Shown here piece by piece: positions 19,704 through 27,999 of a stretch of DNA of 64,000 nt. Positions within the stretch are counted from its first letter, which is position 1. Each line of letters starts with the position of its first letter. A model generated the notes under the pieces. The model ran no database searches. It was not told the origin of the DNA and saw only the letters and a list, made by a program, of their open reading frames with translations. The stretch lies in contig JADKKK010000002.1 in the NCBI GenBank assembly GCA_016720545.1, forward strand, positions 310,001-374,000, read 5' to 3'. Made by a program: the position numbers and the translations under genes. This stretch comes from Myxococcales bacterium. Its GTDB lineage: Bacteria > Myxococcota_A > Polyangia > Polyangiales > Polyangiaceae.

Positions 19704-19893
19704 AGGAGAAAACCGGCCGCGCGTGTGTGAACGGAAACGCGAAGAAGCGGTTCCCAGAGTCGGCCATCGCGCAGGACACCGGTGTAGGCAAACTTGGGTG
19801 ACGTTCTCGGGAAGAGCCGCGAGGGCCAGGTGACAATTCCTGTCGCAACGCGGCGCGGCTAAGACGGAAGTGCGGGCCCTCGAGCGTCAAATG

Positions 19894-19918
19894 GCGAAAG
19901 GGCCCAGTTGGGCCCTCG
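19894..19918 (-). terminator. Hairpin terminator after pilin 2
   Basis: On the minus strand a 7-bp AGGGCCC/GGGCCCT stem with AACT loop (19916-19899) runs directly into TTTCG. It lies about 30 bp past the pilin 2 stop. The T run is short. Confidence 0.6.
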
Positions 19919-19946
19919 CGCCACGTGAGAGGGAGCGCCGGAAGGC

Positions 19947-20585
19947 CTACTCCTCGGGGTTTTCGACGACGATCTGGGTGAAGGAGACCGCGGTCTTCTG
20001 GGCGGAGATGGCGCCGCCAGTGACGAAGCGGGCGAACGTGCCGTCGCCGTCGAGGTCGCCCTGCGCCTCGGCGAGCCAGTGCGGACTGGCGGGCATGTTC
20101 GCGGGGACGCCGAGCTGCGGGACGACGGCGGCAGGGGCACCGAAGGTGCCGGTGTACGCGTAGCGGTAGTACTGCGGCTCGGTCATCTCGTGCTTGAGGC
20201 AGTACCAGCCGTTCTGGTTGTCGTTGGTCGCGACGACGAGCTTCTGGTAGTCACCGCCGGGCTGCGGCGTGTACTTGCGGTTCTGGACGTCGGCGACCGC
20301 GGCGGGCACGGGGGCCGACTTGCCGCAGAGCGAGTGGGAAGTGGTGGCGCTCGTTCCACCGGCGACGATGAGCTGGGCGTTGCCCGACTCACGATCGTAG
20401 GCCTGAATGGCGAGCTTGTTGACCTGGCCGATGGTGTTGGTGGCCTCCGCCGTCTTCGCGGTCGCAAGGAACTTGCTGACGCCGAAGATGGCGAGGAGGG
20501 CGAGGATGGCGACGATCGCCACGACGATCATGAGCTCGATCAGGGTGAAGCCAGCGCGGCGGCGGCTTCGGAGGAAAGTCTTCAT
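19947..20585 (-). CDS. Type IV pilin-like protein 2 (major pilin candidate)
   Basis: 212 residues. The prepilin site G12|FTLIELMIVVAIVAILALLA has Glu5. Two Cys (HSLCGKS, GWYCLKH) may pair. YYRYAYTGTFG is followed by the calcium-site-like GDLDGDGTF (about 181-189), and the protein ends IVVENPEE. It has the clearest AAGGAG ribosome site of the pilin genes, its own terminator and a sigma-54-type promoter candidate. These make it the best candidate for a PilA-type major subunit. Myxobacterial pilA is known to be sigma-54/PilR dependent. Confidence 0.9.
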   Translation of the reverse strand: MKTFLRSRRRAGFTLIELMIVVAIVAILALLAIFGVSKFLATAKTAEATNTIGQVNKLAIQAYDRESGNAQLIVAGGTSATTSHSLCGKSAPVPAAVADVQNRKYTPQPGGDYQKLVVATNDNQNGWYCLKHEMTEPQYYRYAYTGTFGAPAAVVPQLGVPANMPASPHWLAEAQGDLDGDGTFARFVTGGAISAQKTAVSFTQIVVENPEE

Positions 20586-20656
20586 GGGGCTCCTTTGGGG
20601 CGGTCCGTACGCCTAGAAGCAAAGCTTGGTCCATCTTACTGAACAGCCGACTCTTC

Positions 20657-20672
20657 TGCACTTTGTGCCCCT
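20657..20672 (-). promoter_or_regulatory. Sigma-54-like promoter of pilin 2
   Basis: The minus strand reads AGGGGCACAAAGTGCA, with the obligatory GG and GC at the correct 10-bp spacing and a matching TGCA end. The -24 half is imperfect. It lies about 72 bp before the ATG. A PilR-like activator gene lies 6 kb away. Confidence 0.4.
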
Positions 20673-20710
20673 TGTGGGGGCGCGCCAGGTCGGCGAAGTG
20701 ACGGAATCCG

Positions 20711-23700
20711 TCACCGCCCGCCGAGGGGCGTCGGCGTGAGCGACTGAAAGCGCGCGTACTCCGCCTCGGCCGCGTCGGCCTTCGCCGGACGCGTCCGCTT
20801 GAAGCAGTCGCGCTGCGCGAGCAGGTACTCGTCGTCCCAAGGCGCGGGCCCACCCATGGCGTCGAATACCTCCGCGCAGGCGTCGTTCTTCATGAGCATC
20901 GCGAGGCGGAGCGATGCGATGGAACGCTGGCGCTCCATGGGCGAGAGGGGGAACCGCGTCTTCACGGCCTCGTAGAGCTTGTCGGCCACCTCGGGTCGCT
21001 CGTTGGCGAGCTCGACCGCGAGCTGCAGCATACGCTCGAGCACCACGAGGTTCACCCAAGGGGAGCTGCGCACGCCGTGGAGGCCCCGGACGAGCTCCTC
21101 GATCGCTCGGGGGGTGTCCTTGCGCTTCGCGGCGCTGAGGGCGCGCAGGCCTGACGCGGTCGCGGGCTCGAGGTCCTTGACGTACTCCTCGAAGGCTGCG
21201 GGCTCCAGGGTGGCGCTCTTCGCGGCGGCGCGGGCGACGAGCAGTCGCTCGAGGTAGGTCGGCTGCGCGATGCCCGCTGCGCTCCAGTCGCGGAGCACCT
21301 CGGCGCTCGGCGCCGTCTGGACCGCGCGGTAGAGCCGATGGAGCGCGGCGTCGCGCGGGGTGGGGTTCGGCACGCGCCAGGGCGGGGCCGGCTCGCCTCG
21401 GGAGAGGCGGTAGAGCAGCCACGAGTCGTCGACCCGCGCCCAGTCGACCGGGCCGACGACGCGCGGGCGGTGCCAGCCGAGGTTCTGCGAGAGGCGGGAC
21501 GCGTCCATCGCGAGAGACACGCTGGCGCCCACCGAGCGCGCGTACGAAAACTCGAGGATGTTCTGGTCGTCGCGGTTGATGCGGGACTGCTGGAGCAGCT
21601 GCTTGGCGAGCTCGTCGCGCGCGATGAAGTGCGAGAGGAAGACCTCGACCGAGGAGCCGCCCCACACGTACCGGCTCGCCGTGAGGTAGGGCTCCTCCTG
21701 GAGGCGCTTGCCGATGGCGACCGTGTCGAGCGGCCCAGGATCGCTCCGGCGCGCGACCATCAGGAAGTCACCGGGCATGCTCTCCCACACCGTGACGTCG
21801 CCGAAGACGCTCCGAAGCGTCGCGAGCACGGTGTGGAACGCCTCGGCCTCGACCTCGTAGGACTGCATCCACTGCACGAAGACGCCGTCGTCGGCGAGGC
21901 GGGTCAGCACGGCCCGGTAGTAGTCTTGCGTGTAGAGGCTGGAGATGCCGGCGCGGTACGGGTTCGAGGGCTCGGAGAAGACGACGTCGTAGCGCTCGCG
22001 GGTCGTGAGGAGGAACTCGCGCGCGTCGCCGAGGGAGAGGTGCACCTTCGGGTTGTCGAAGACGTTGTTGTTGATGGGACCGCAGTCGCGCGCGACGCGC
22101 AGGATGGCGGGCTCGAGCTCGGACACGTCGATGCGCTCCATGGAAGGGATGCTTCCGAGCCACCCCGAGGTGCTGCCGGTGCCGAGGCCGATCACCATCG
22201 CCCGCTTGGGGTTCGGGTGCACCAGGGCGCCCAGGAGCCCGCTCATGACCTGCGTGGGCGCGTCGGCGAACACGTTGCCATCGGCCTTCCCGTTGACCAC
22301 GAAGGTGTAGCCCGAGGCGCCGTTCAGCGCGACCGAGCTCTCGCGGCCGTCCGCGTCCCACACCACGCTGAGGCGGCTCTCCCGCCTCCACGACTCGATG
22401 GCGTTCGGCGTGGGGTTGGCGAGGAGCGAGTCCGCGCGGCCCGCGCCGATCGGCGTGTGCCTCCAGGCGGCGGTGGGCCCCTCGGCGAAGAGCGCGGCGA
22501 AGGCGAGGCTCACGCTCGCGAGGCCGCCCGCGTACACGAGCCCCTTGTTGCGGCCCTCATGGCGCGCGGAGAGGAAGAGCGCCACGAGGCCAGAGGCCGC
22601 CAGCAGCGCGATCACGAGCTTCCAGCAGCCGGGCGCCGTGAGCGCGGGGAGGAGGCCAAAGCCGCCCGAGAGCGACCCCACGATCGCCCCGAGTGTGTTC
22701 GCGAGGTACGCGACGCCGATCTGCCGGCCGATGTCCTTTCCGCCCTTGCCGAAGAGCCCGATCACGAGCGGAAACTGGGCGCCCGACACCACGGCGGCGG
22801 GGAAGATCACGAGAGAACACACGATGGCCCACGAGAGGACGCTGCCTCCGAAGCCGAGGATCCGGAGGGGTCGAATCGCGAGCGCGAAGAGCGCGACGCG
22901 ATCGCCGGCCGCGAACGGAAGCGCGATGAAGAGCGCCTCGAGCCCGCAGGTGAGGGCGAAACCTCGGAGGGTGGGGACCGCCTTGCCGAACGAGTAGAGC
23001 GCGCCTCCGACGCCGATGCCGAAGAGCGCGACGGCGAGGATCAGCCCGAACGTGTAGGACGAGCCGCCGAGCAGCGGGGCGAGCATGCGGTACCACACGA
23101 GCTCCATCAGGAGGAACGCGAAGCCCACGATGGCGGCCGCCGCCGAGGGGAACCACCCGAGGCTCCGCGGGAGCACCTCGGAGCTCTCGCCGGCCGAATC
23201 GACAGCCGTCGGGGGGACCTCGGCGGCCTCGGGGGGCTTCGCCTCGTCGGCGGCCCCCGCGTCGGCGGTCTTCGCGGCGGCCTCCTCCGGGGTTTCGGTG
23301 CCCTCGGGGGTCTCGGCGGGGCCTTCGAGGGCCTCGGCCTTGGCGGACTCCGGGGTCTCCGCCGCGATCTTCGGCGCCGCCACGGGGGCCACCTCGACCG
23401 GCGCGCGCGAGAGCATGCGCCCCACGAGGCCGACGAGGACGTTCAGGAGGCAGATCATCCACAGCGTGAGCCGCGTGCCGAACACCTCGAGCATCACGAA
23501 ATTGGCGGCGAGCGCCCCAACGACCGCGCCCAGCGTGTTGACGCCGTAGAGGGCCGACACTGCGCGGCGGCCGGGGTCCTCCTCGCTGGAGACCGCGCGC
23601 GCGGCCGCCGGCATCGTGCCGCCCATCAGCGTGGTGGGCACGATGAGGACGAGCGCCCCGAGCGCGAGTCGGGCCACGGTCGCCCCGACGATGCCGAGGG

Positions 23701-24016
23701 TCGACTGGCCGCCAAGCGCCAGGTAGGTCGTTCGCGCGAGCCACACGAGGAGCGGGGTGAGCGCGGCGGAGAGCGCCACGAGGAGCTCGAGGTTGGCATA
23801 GAGCTCGAGCGGATTCTTGGTACGATCCGCGCGCTTACCGATCACGATGCCGCCGAGGCCGAGCCCGCCCATGAAGACCCCGAGCACCGCCGCCGACGCG
23901 GCCGTGGAGGCCCCGAAGACGAGGCGCAGCTCGCGGAGCCAGGCGACCTGGTAGACCAACGCGCAGGCGCCGGAAAAGAACAGCAGGGGAGCGACGCGGG
24001 TCAGCCGAAAGCGCAC
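20711..24016 (-). CDS. Membrane-embedded spermidine-synthase-like fusion protein
   Basis: 1101 residues. The first membrane bundle (about 8-200) opens with LLFFSGACALVYQVAWLREL. An acidic Ala/Glu/Pro/Thr linker (about 205-285) and a second bundle (about 290-510) follow. The methyltransferase-fold domain has a GLGTGSTSG SAM-binding loop (610-618), acidic DVSELEPAI and GDAREFLLTTRERYDVVFSE. A helical tail (about 830-1101) ends the protein. Such fused proteins are annotated as polyamine-synthase-like, but their substrate is rarely known. GTG at 24016 was chosen because the first helix begins there. Confidence 0.85.
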   Translation of the reverse strand: MRFRLTRVAPLLFFSGACALVYQVAWLRELRLVFGASTAASAAVLGVFMGGLGLGGIVIGKRADRTKNPLELYANLELLVALSAALTPLLVWLARTTYLALGGQSTLGIVGATVARLALGALVLIVPTTLMGGTMPAAARAVSSEEDPGRRAVSALYGVNTLGAVVGALAANFVMLEVFGTRLTLWMICLLNVLVGLVGRMLSRAPVEVAPVAAPKIAAETPESAKAEALEGPAETPEGTETPEEAAAKTADAGAADEAKPPEAAEVPPTAVDSAGESSEVLPRSLGWFPSAAAAIVGFAFLLMELVWYRMLAPLLGGSSYTFGLILAVALFGIGVGGALYSFGKAVPTLRGFALTCGLEALFIALPFAAGDRVALFALAIRPLRILGFGGSVLSWAIVCSLVIFPAAVVSGAQFPLVIGLFGKGGKDIGRQIGVAYLANTLGAIVGSLSGGFGLLPALTAPGCWKLVIALLAASGLVALFLSARHEGRNKGLVYAGGLASVSLAFAALFAEGPTAAWRHTPIGAGRADSLLANPTPNAIESWRRESRLSVVWDADGRESSVALNGASGYTFVVNGKADGNVFADAPTQVMSGLLGALVHPNPKRAMVIGLGTGSTSGWLGSIPSMERIDVSELEPAILRVARDCGPINNNVFDNPKVHLSLGDAREFLLTTRERYDVVFSEPSNPYRAGISSLYTQDYYRAVLTRLADDGVFVQWMQSYEVEAEAFHTVLATLRSVFGDVTVWESMPGDFLMVARRSDPGPLDTVAIGKRLQEEPYLTASRYVWGGSSVEVFLSHFIARDELAKQLLQQSRINRDDQNILEFSYARSVGASVSLAMDASRLSQNLGWHRPRVVGPVDWARVDDSWLLYRLSRGEPAPPWRVPNPTPRDAALHRLYRAVQTAPSAEVLRDWSAAGIAQPTYLERLLVARAAAKSATLEPAAFEEYVKDLEPATASGLRALSAAKRKDTPRAIEELVRGLHGVRSSPWVNLVVLERMLQLAVELANERPEVADKLYEAVKTRFPLSPMERQRSIASLRLAMLMKNDACAEVFDAMGGPAPWDDEYLLAQRDCFKRTRPAKADAAEAEYARFQSLTPTPLGGR

Positions 24017-24074
24017 GGGGCGATAAGAGCCGGGTGCGAAACGGGGCGCAAGTAGGATATTGTTGCCCGCTACG

Positions 24075-24683
24075 GTGACCACTCGCTCCCAACACGACGG
24101 CCGCACGGTGCGCCGCCCTCGGTGGAACGCGCGGCGGAGCTGGCGCGCGGCCCGCGGCGTCACGCTCGTCGACGTGATGAATCTCGTCGTGGTCGCGGCG
24201 AGCGTCAGCGCGGTCGGCATGTACGCGACCGCGCGCTACATCAGCCACACGAAGACCACCGAGGCGGTGAGCGAGGTCGCTGCGCTCGGCAAGGCGGCCG
24301 CTGAGTACTACGACACCTCCGACTCGGCGCAGCCCGCCGGCGCGACGGTCGCGGCGAAGCGCGCGATGCGGCGGTTCCCCGCCTCCTCGAAGGACAGCGT
24401 CCCGGCCGACCCGCTCGACGTGCGCGGGAAGCGCTACCAGTCGTCGTCGGCCGACTGGGCCCGCTCGCCGTGGAAGGAGCTCGGCTTCAGCGTGGCGCAA
24501 CCCCAGTACTACGCCTACAGCTTCACGTCCGAGGGGACCGGCTTTCAGGCGCAGGCGAAGGGGATCGCGCGGGGCGACTTGAACGGCAACGGCACGCGTT
24601 CCATGTTTTACGTTCCGATCACGCCCGGCGCGGACGCCCACGCGCTGGTCGGGAACCTGGTGACGGAGGACTCCGAGGAATGA
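24075..24683 (+). CDS. Pilin-like protein 3, Glu5 replaced by Asp
   Basis: 202 residues from a GTG. A long basic leader ends in RAARG28|VTLVDVMNLVVVAASVSAVG, a prepilin-like site with Asp at +5 and a less hydrophobic helix. The C-terminal half has QYYAYSFTSEGTG, GDLNGNGTRSMFY and an acidic TEDSEE end, matching the layout of pilins 1 and 2. There are no Cys. It is divergent from the spermidine-synthase-like gene by 58 bp and heads a run with pilin 4 and a TPR-like gene. Probably a minor pilin. Confidence 0.78.
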   Translation: MTTRSQHDGRTVRRPRWNARRSWRAARGVTLVDVMNLVVVAASVSAVGMYATARYISHTKTTEAVSEVAALGKAAAEYYDTSDSAQPAGATVAAKRAMRRFPASSKDSVPADPLDVRGKRYQSSSADWARSPWKELGFSVAQPQYYAYSFTSEGTGFQAQAKGIARGDLNGNGTRSMFYVPITPGADAHALVGNLVTEDSEE

Positions 24684-24694
24684 ACCTGACGTGA

Positions 24695-24729
24695 GGCCCG
24701 CCGGGGCGAACCGAGGTCGAAGGCGGGCC
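24695..24729 (+). other. Intercistronic hairpin between pilin-like genes 3 and 4
   Basis: GGCCCGCC at 24695-24702 pairs perfectly with GGCGGGCC at 24722-24729 around a 19-nt loop. There is no T tract, so it is more likely an mRNA-processing or attenuating structure than a full terminator. Confidence 0.35.
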
Positions 24730-24752
24730 CGAGCCGAGGGCGAGGTCTCGCC

Positions 24753-25274
24753 TTGAACCGGCGCTCGCGGTCGCGAGGCCGGCCGTCCAGCGCCGCTCGC
24801 CGCGGGGCCACGATGATGCAGGTTGCGGTCGGATTCTCGGTCGTCGGCTCCGTTCTCGCGGCGGCGGTGCCCGCGTTCCTCCGCGACTTTCACGCCTCTC
24901 GGCTCGCCGAGCCCGTCTCGGGCCTCGCCCGCATCGGCAAGGCGTCGATCGCCTACGGAGAGGCCCACGGCGGTGAGCTGCCAGGGCCCGCGCCCATGAC
25001 GCCGGCGCAGGTTCCTCGAGGCGTGCTCATGATCGAGGCTCCAGGGACGTGGGATCACCCCACGTGGAAGGCGCTCGGGTTCGAGCCCGTCGCGAACGGC
25101 GCGCCCCACGCCTTCTCCTTCGCGTACGATCGCCACGAGGCGGAGCTCATGGCGCACGCGCACGGCGATCTCGACGGGGACGGCAACCTGAGCACGTTCG
25201 AGCTCCGCGGCCGCACCGACGGTCGCACCGTCACCGTCGAGCCGGGCCTCACGGTGCTGTCGGAGGTCGAGTGA
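24753..25274 (+). CDS. Pilin-like protein 4, Glu5 replaced by Gln
   Basis: 173 residues from a TTG. The leader SSAARRG18|ATMMQVAVGFSVVGSVLAAA keeps the basic stretch and Gly, but +5 is Gln. The rest has HAFSFAYDRHEAE, the Ca-site-like GDLDGDGNLSTFEL and a LTVLSEVE end, aligning with the other three pilin-like proteins. The downstream gene overlaps its stop by 4 nt. Probably a degenerate minor pilin or scaffold; peptidase processing is uncertain. Confidence 0.72.
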   Translation: MNRRSRSRGRPSSAARRGATMMQVAVGFSVVGSVLAAAVPAFLRDFHASRLAEPVSGLARIGKASIAYGEAHGGELPGPAPMTPAQVPRGVLMIEAPGTWDHPTWKALGFEPVANGAPHAFSFAYDRHEAELMAHAHGDLDGDGNLSTFELRGRTDGRTVTVEPGLTVLSEVE

Positions 25275-26173
25275 GCGGTCCCCGCGCCGGCCTGGTCGCC
25301 GGGCTCATGGCCGCACTCTCGCTCGCCGGCATCGTCGGCTTCCAGCCGGCGCTCGCGCGCGACGCGACGCGGGCGCGTTCGAAGGCGGACGTCTTTCTGC
25401 TGCCCCCGCCGCGCGAGCTGAAGGCGATGTCCCTGGGCTACCGCTCGGCGCTCTGCGACATTCTGTGGGCGAAGCTGCTCGTGGAGTATGGCCGTCATTG
25501 GAGCGAGAAGCGCACGCTCGAGCACGAAGACCTGGTCCGCTTCTTGGAGGGCATCATCGCGCTCGACGACGACTTCCCTCCTATCTACAAATATGTAGAC
25601 ACCCTGCTCGTCTACCGGCCTCCGAAGGGTGACATCAAAGACGCGCGGGCGGCGCGCGCGTACCTCGAGCGCGGGGCCAGGTCGCACCCGCGGGACCCCG
25701 CCATTTGGCTGCACTATGGGGAATTCGTGAGCTATCTCGCTCCGGGTTGGCTCGAGAGCGAGGTGGAGCGTGACGAGTGGCGTCGCGATGGTGCGCTCGC
25801 GATCGTGCGCGCCGTCGAGCTTGGGGCGAAGGCGGACCGCTCGCTTGGCGCCGCCACGCTGCTCAGCCGCACGGGCGAGCGGGAGGCCGCACGTCGCGCT
25901 CTCGAGCGAGCCTACGCGGTCGCGGAGGACGACGAGGCGCGCTCCGACATCCAGCGGCAGCTCGAGAGGCTCGACTCCACGGCGTCGGTGGAGGAGCGCG
26001 AGCGGCGGCGCCTCCTCGTCGACCGCCGTCGGCGGCGCGCGATGCCTTTCGTCTCGCACACCACGTTCCTCCTGCTCGGCCCCCCGCGGCCCGCGCTCGC
26101 GTGCGTCGGGGCCGGGTCGAGCGCGCGGCCAGAGTGCCCGGTCGACTGGCCCGCGGCGCTCGGCACGCCCTGA
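25271..26173 (+). CDS. TPR-like exported protein linked to pilin genes
   Basis: 300 residues from a GTG overlapping the pilin 4 stop (GTGA). A hydrophobic N-terminal helix (about 5-25) could be a signal or anchor. SLGYRSALCDILWAKLLVEY and IIALDDDFPPIYKYVDTLLVY resemble TPR-type proteins encoded beside pilins in Deltaproteobacteria. Helical repeats continue to about 235, then a basic ERERRRLLVDRRRRR stretch and a Cys-containing hydrophobic tail. Co-translation suggests a role with pilins 3 and 4. Function is unknown. Confidence 0.75.
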   Translation: MSGPRAGLVAGLMAALSLAGIVGFQPALARDATRARSKADVFLLPPPRELKAMSLGYRSALCDILWAKLLVEYGRHWSEKRTLEHEDLVRFLEGIIALDDDFPPIYKYVDTLLVYRPPKGDIKDARAARAYLERGARSHPRDPAIWLHYGEFVSYLAPGWLESEVERDEWRRDGALAIVRAVELGAKADRSLGAATLLSRTGEREAARRALERAYAVAEDDEARSDIQRQLERLDSTASVEERERRRLLVDRRRRRAMPFVSHTTFLLLGPPRPALACVGAGSSARPECPVDWPAALGTP

Positions 26174-26298
26174 GCTCGAGTCGACGTCGCGACCTCCGCG
26201 GGCGCCGGCGTTCGAGGCGTGAGCCTCCGGCCGAATGGCGCTCTAGCAGCCTGGAGTCGTGGTTGGTATCAGAAGTCCGGTCTTCGGTGTCATTCCGA

Positions 26299-26484
26299 GG
26301 AGCGATGGGGTGCCCCGTTTTCGGCGGCGGCGGGCCCGTCCTCAACTCGGACGTCGTTCCGCGCGGTGGAGGCGGCGCTTTGCGCTCAGGGGACAGTGGT
26401 TTCGGGTGTGACCGCGCGAGAACGCCGACCCTCGAACATGAGTATCCTCCCACCGCCGCCGAAAACGGGACACCCCCTCGCTCC
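26299..26484. repeat. MITE-like element with 36-bp inverted repeats
   Basis: Arms at 26299-26334 and 26449-26484 are inverted copies matching at 33 of 36 positions. They share the core GTTTTCGGCGGCGG and enclose 114 bp. Weaker inverted matches (CAGAAGTC at 26270-26277 and its complement at 26510-26517) suggest the element may extend to about 250 bp. It lies in the 367-bp gap between convergent genes, which holds no convincing ORF. It could be a non-autonomous mobile element or a large RNA hairpin. Confidence 0.7.
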
Positions 26485-26540
26485 CTTGTGGCGAAAGGCC
26501 GAGCCGCGCGACTTCTGGAAGGGATCACGCTTCCAGGAGA

Positions 26541-27995
26541 CTAGCCCCGCTCCGCGCCCTCGCTTCGCGGGTCTTCTTCCTCGCCCTCCATCGCGTACTT
26601 CTGAAGGCGGTAGCGGAAGCTCCGGAACGTGATGCCGAGCAGCTTGGCCGCGGCGGTGCGCACGCCACCCGTGCGCTCCAGGGCCTCGACGAGGAGGCGC
26701 CGCTCGAGCTCGCCGATGACGTCGTCCAGGTTGCACCCCGCGTCGGGCAGGTGGACAAGACTGGGGGTGGGCGAGGACGCCGCGCCGCTCACCTCGCGGG
26801 GGAGGTCGCCGAGGCCGATCGTGCTCCCGCTGGACAGGGCGACGGCGCGCTCGACGATGTTCTCGAGCTCACGGACGTTGCCCGGAAAAGCGTAGGCGTC
26901 CAGCGCTCGCAGGGCGTCGGGGGAGAAGCCTCGCAGCGGCTTGTCGTGCTCGTGCGCGCATCGCTCGAGGAAGTGGCTCGCCAACAAGGCCACGTCCTCG
27001 CGCCGCGCGCGGAGGGGAGGCAGCTCGAGACGGAGCACGTTCAGGCGGTAGTAGAGATCTTGGCGAAGCGTCCCCGCCTTCACGTGAGCCTCGACGTCCG
27101 CGTTGGTGGCCGCCAGGATCCTCACGTCCACGGGCGATTCGGCGGACTCGCCGACGCCGCGAACCTTCCTCTCTTGGAGCACGCGGAGGAGCTTCACCTG
27201 CATCATGAGGGGGAGCTCGCCCACCTCGTCGAGGAGCACCGTCCCGCCCTCGGCCTCGCGAAAAATGCCAGGCCTCCGGCTCGTGGCGCCGGTGAACGCT
27301 CCGCGCTCGTGGCCGAACAGCTCGCTCTCCATGAGCTGCTCGGGGATCGCTCCGCAGTTGACGACGAGGAACGGCCTGCTCGCGCGGTCGGACGCGCGGT
27401 GGATCGCGCGCGCGATGCGCTCCTTGCCCGTGCCGCTCTCACCGGTGATGAGCACCGTCGTGCGCGAGCTCGCGATGCGGCCGACGAGCTCGAGGATCTG
27501 TCGCATGGCCTCCGAGCGGAAGAGGAGGCCCTCGCTGCTCTTGTCGAGCCGGTCGACCTGCGCGCGCAGTCGATGGTTCTCGGCGACGATCGCGCCCTTC
27601 TCGAACGCCTTGCGCACGAGCTCGCGGAGCTCGGCCGTGGAGAAAGGCTTCGCGATGAAGTCGTACGCGCCCCGGCGCATGGCGTCGAGCGCGTGCTCCA
27701 CTGTGGAGTGCGCCGTCATGACGATGACCTCGGTCGCGTCGGCGCGTCGCCGCGCGAGCGACACGAGGTCCATCCCCGAGCCGTCCGGCATCATGAGGTC
27801 CGTGAGGACCACTCCGTACGGAGCAGGAGCGTTCATGATTTCGTCGCGCGCGGCAGCGAAGCCCGGCGCCGCAGTCACGCCGTAGCCGTCGCGACGGAGC
27901 AGGATGCTGAGCATGTCGCGCTGGCCCGGCTCGTCGTCGACGATGAGGACCGCGCGGTGCGCGCGCGCCTGCGCCTGCGCGTCGGTGGTCTTCAA
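26541..27995 (-). CDS. pilR: Sigma-54-dependent response regulator, PilR-like
   Basis: 484 residues in NtrC-family order. The receiver (about 14-125) has DDEPGQRDM, phospho-acceptor Asp in LTDLMMPDGSG and the KPFS lysine. The AAA+ domain (about 155-395) has GESGTGKE, GAFTGA (the sigma-54 contact loop) and GGTVLLDEVGELP. The C-terminal HTH has GGVRTAAAKLLGITFRSFRYRL, the PilR-type form. It activates sigma-54 promoters after phosphorylation. The pilins nearby are probable targets. No PilS-like sensor kinase lies in the window. It starts with TTG, 4 nt after the PEGA gene. Confidence 0.9.
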   Translation of the reverse strand: MKTTDAQAQARAHRAVLIVDDEPGQRDMLSILLRRDGYGVTAAPGFAAARDEIMNAPAPYGVVLTDLMMPDGSGMDLVSLARRRADATEVIVMTAHSTVEHALDAMRRGAYDFIAKPFSTAELRELVRKAFEKGAIVAENHRLRAQVDRLDKSSEGLLFRSEAMRQILELVGRIASSRTTVLITGESGTGKERIARAIHRASDRASRPFLVVNCGAIPEQLMESELFGHERGAFTGATSRRPGIFREAEGGTVLLDEVGELPLMMQVKLLRVLQERKVRGVGESAESPVDVRILAATNADVEAHVKAGTLRQDLYYRLNVLRLELPPLRARREDVALLASHFLERCAHEHDKPLRGFSPDALRALDAYAFPGNVRELENIVERAVALSSGSTIGLGDLPREVSGAASSPTPSLVHLPDAGCNLDDVIGELERRLLVEALERTGGVRTAAAKLLGITFRSFRYRLQKYAMEGEEEDPRSEGAERG

Positions 27996-27999
27996 GCCG

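Larger units (their letters stand above)
19625..19946. other. Gap between pilin 1 and pilin 2
   Basis: 322 bp with no convincing gene. It contains the pilin 2 terminator hairpin near 19900 and a weak sigma-54-like site at 19688-19703 upstream of pilin 1. The two pilins are therefore probably separate transcripts. Confidence 0.5.

Noticed and set aside
21338..24055. 905-codon plus-strand ORF opposite the spermidine-synthase-like gene
   Set aside because: Arg/Glu/His/Gly-rich, no hydrophobic or conserved motifs; the minus-strand frame has clear membrane helices and a SAM motif.
19082..25274. Pilin genes as a type II secretion pseudopilin cluster
   Set aside because: No GspC-F, L or M genes nearby, and a PilR-like regulator is present; pilus role fits better, though not proven.
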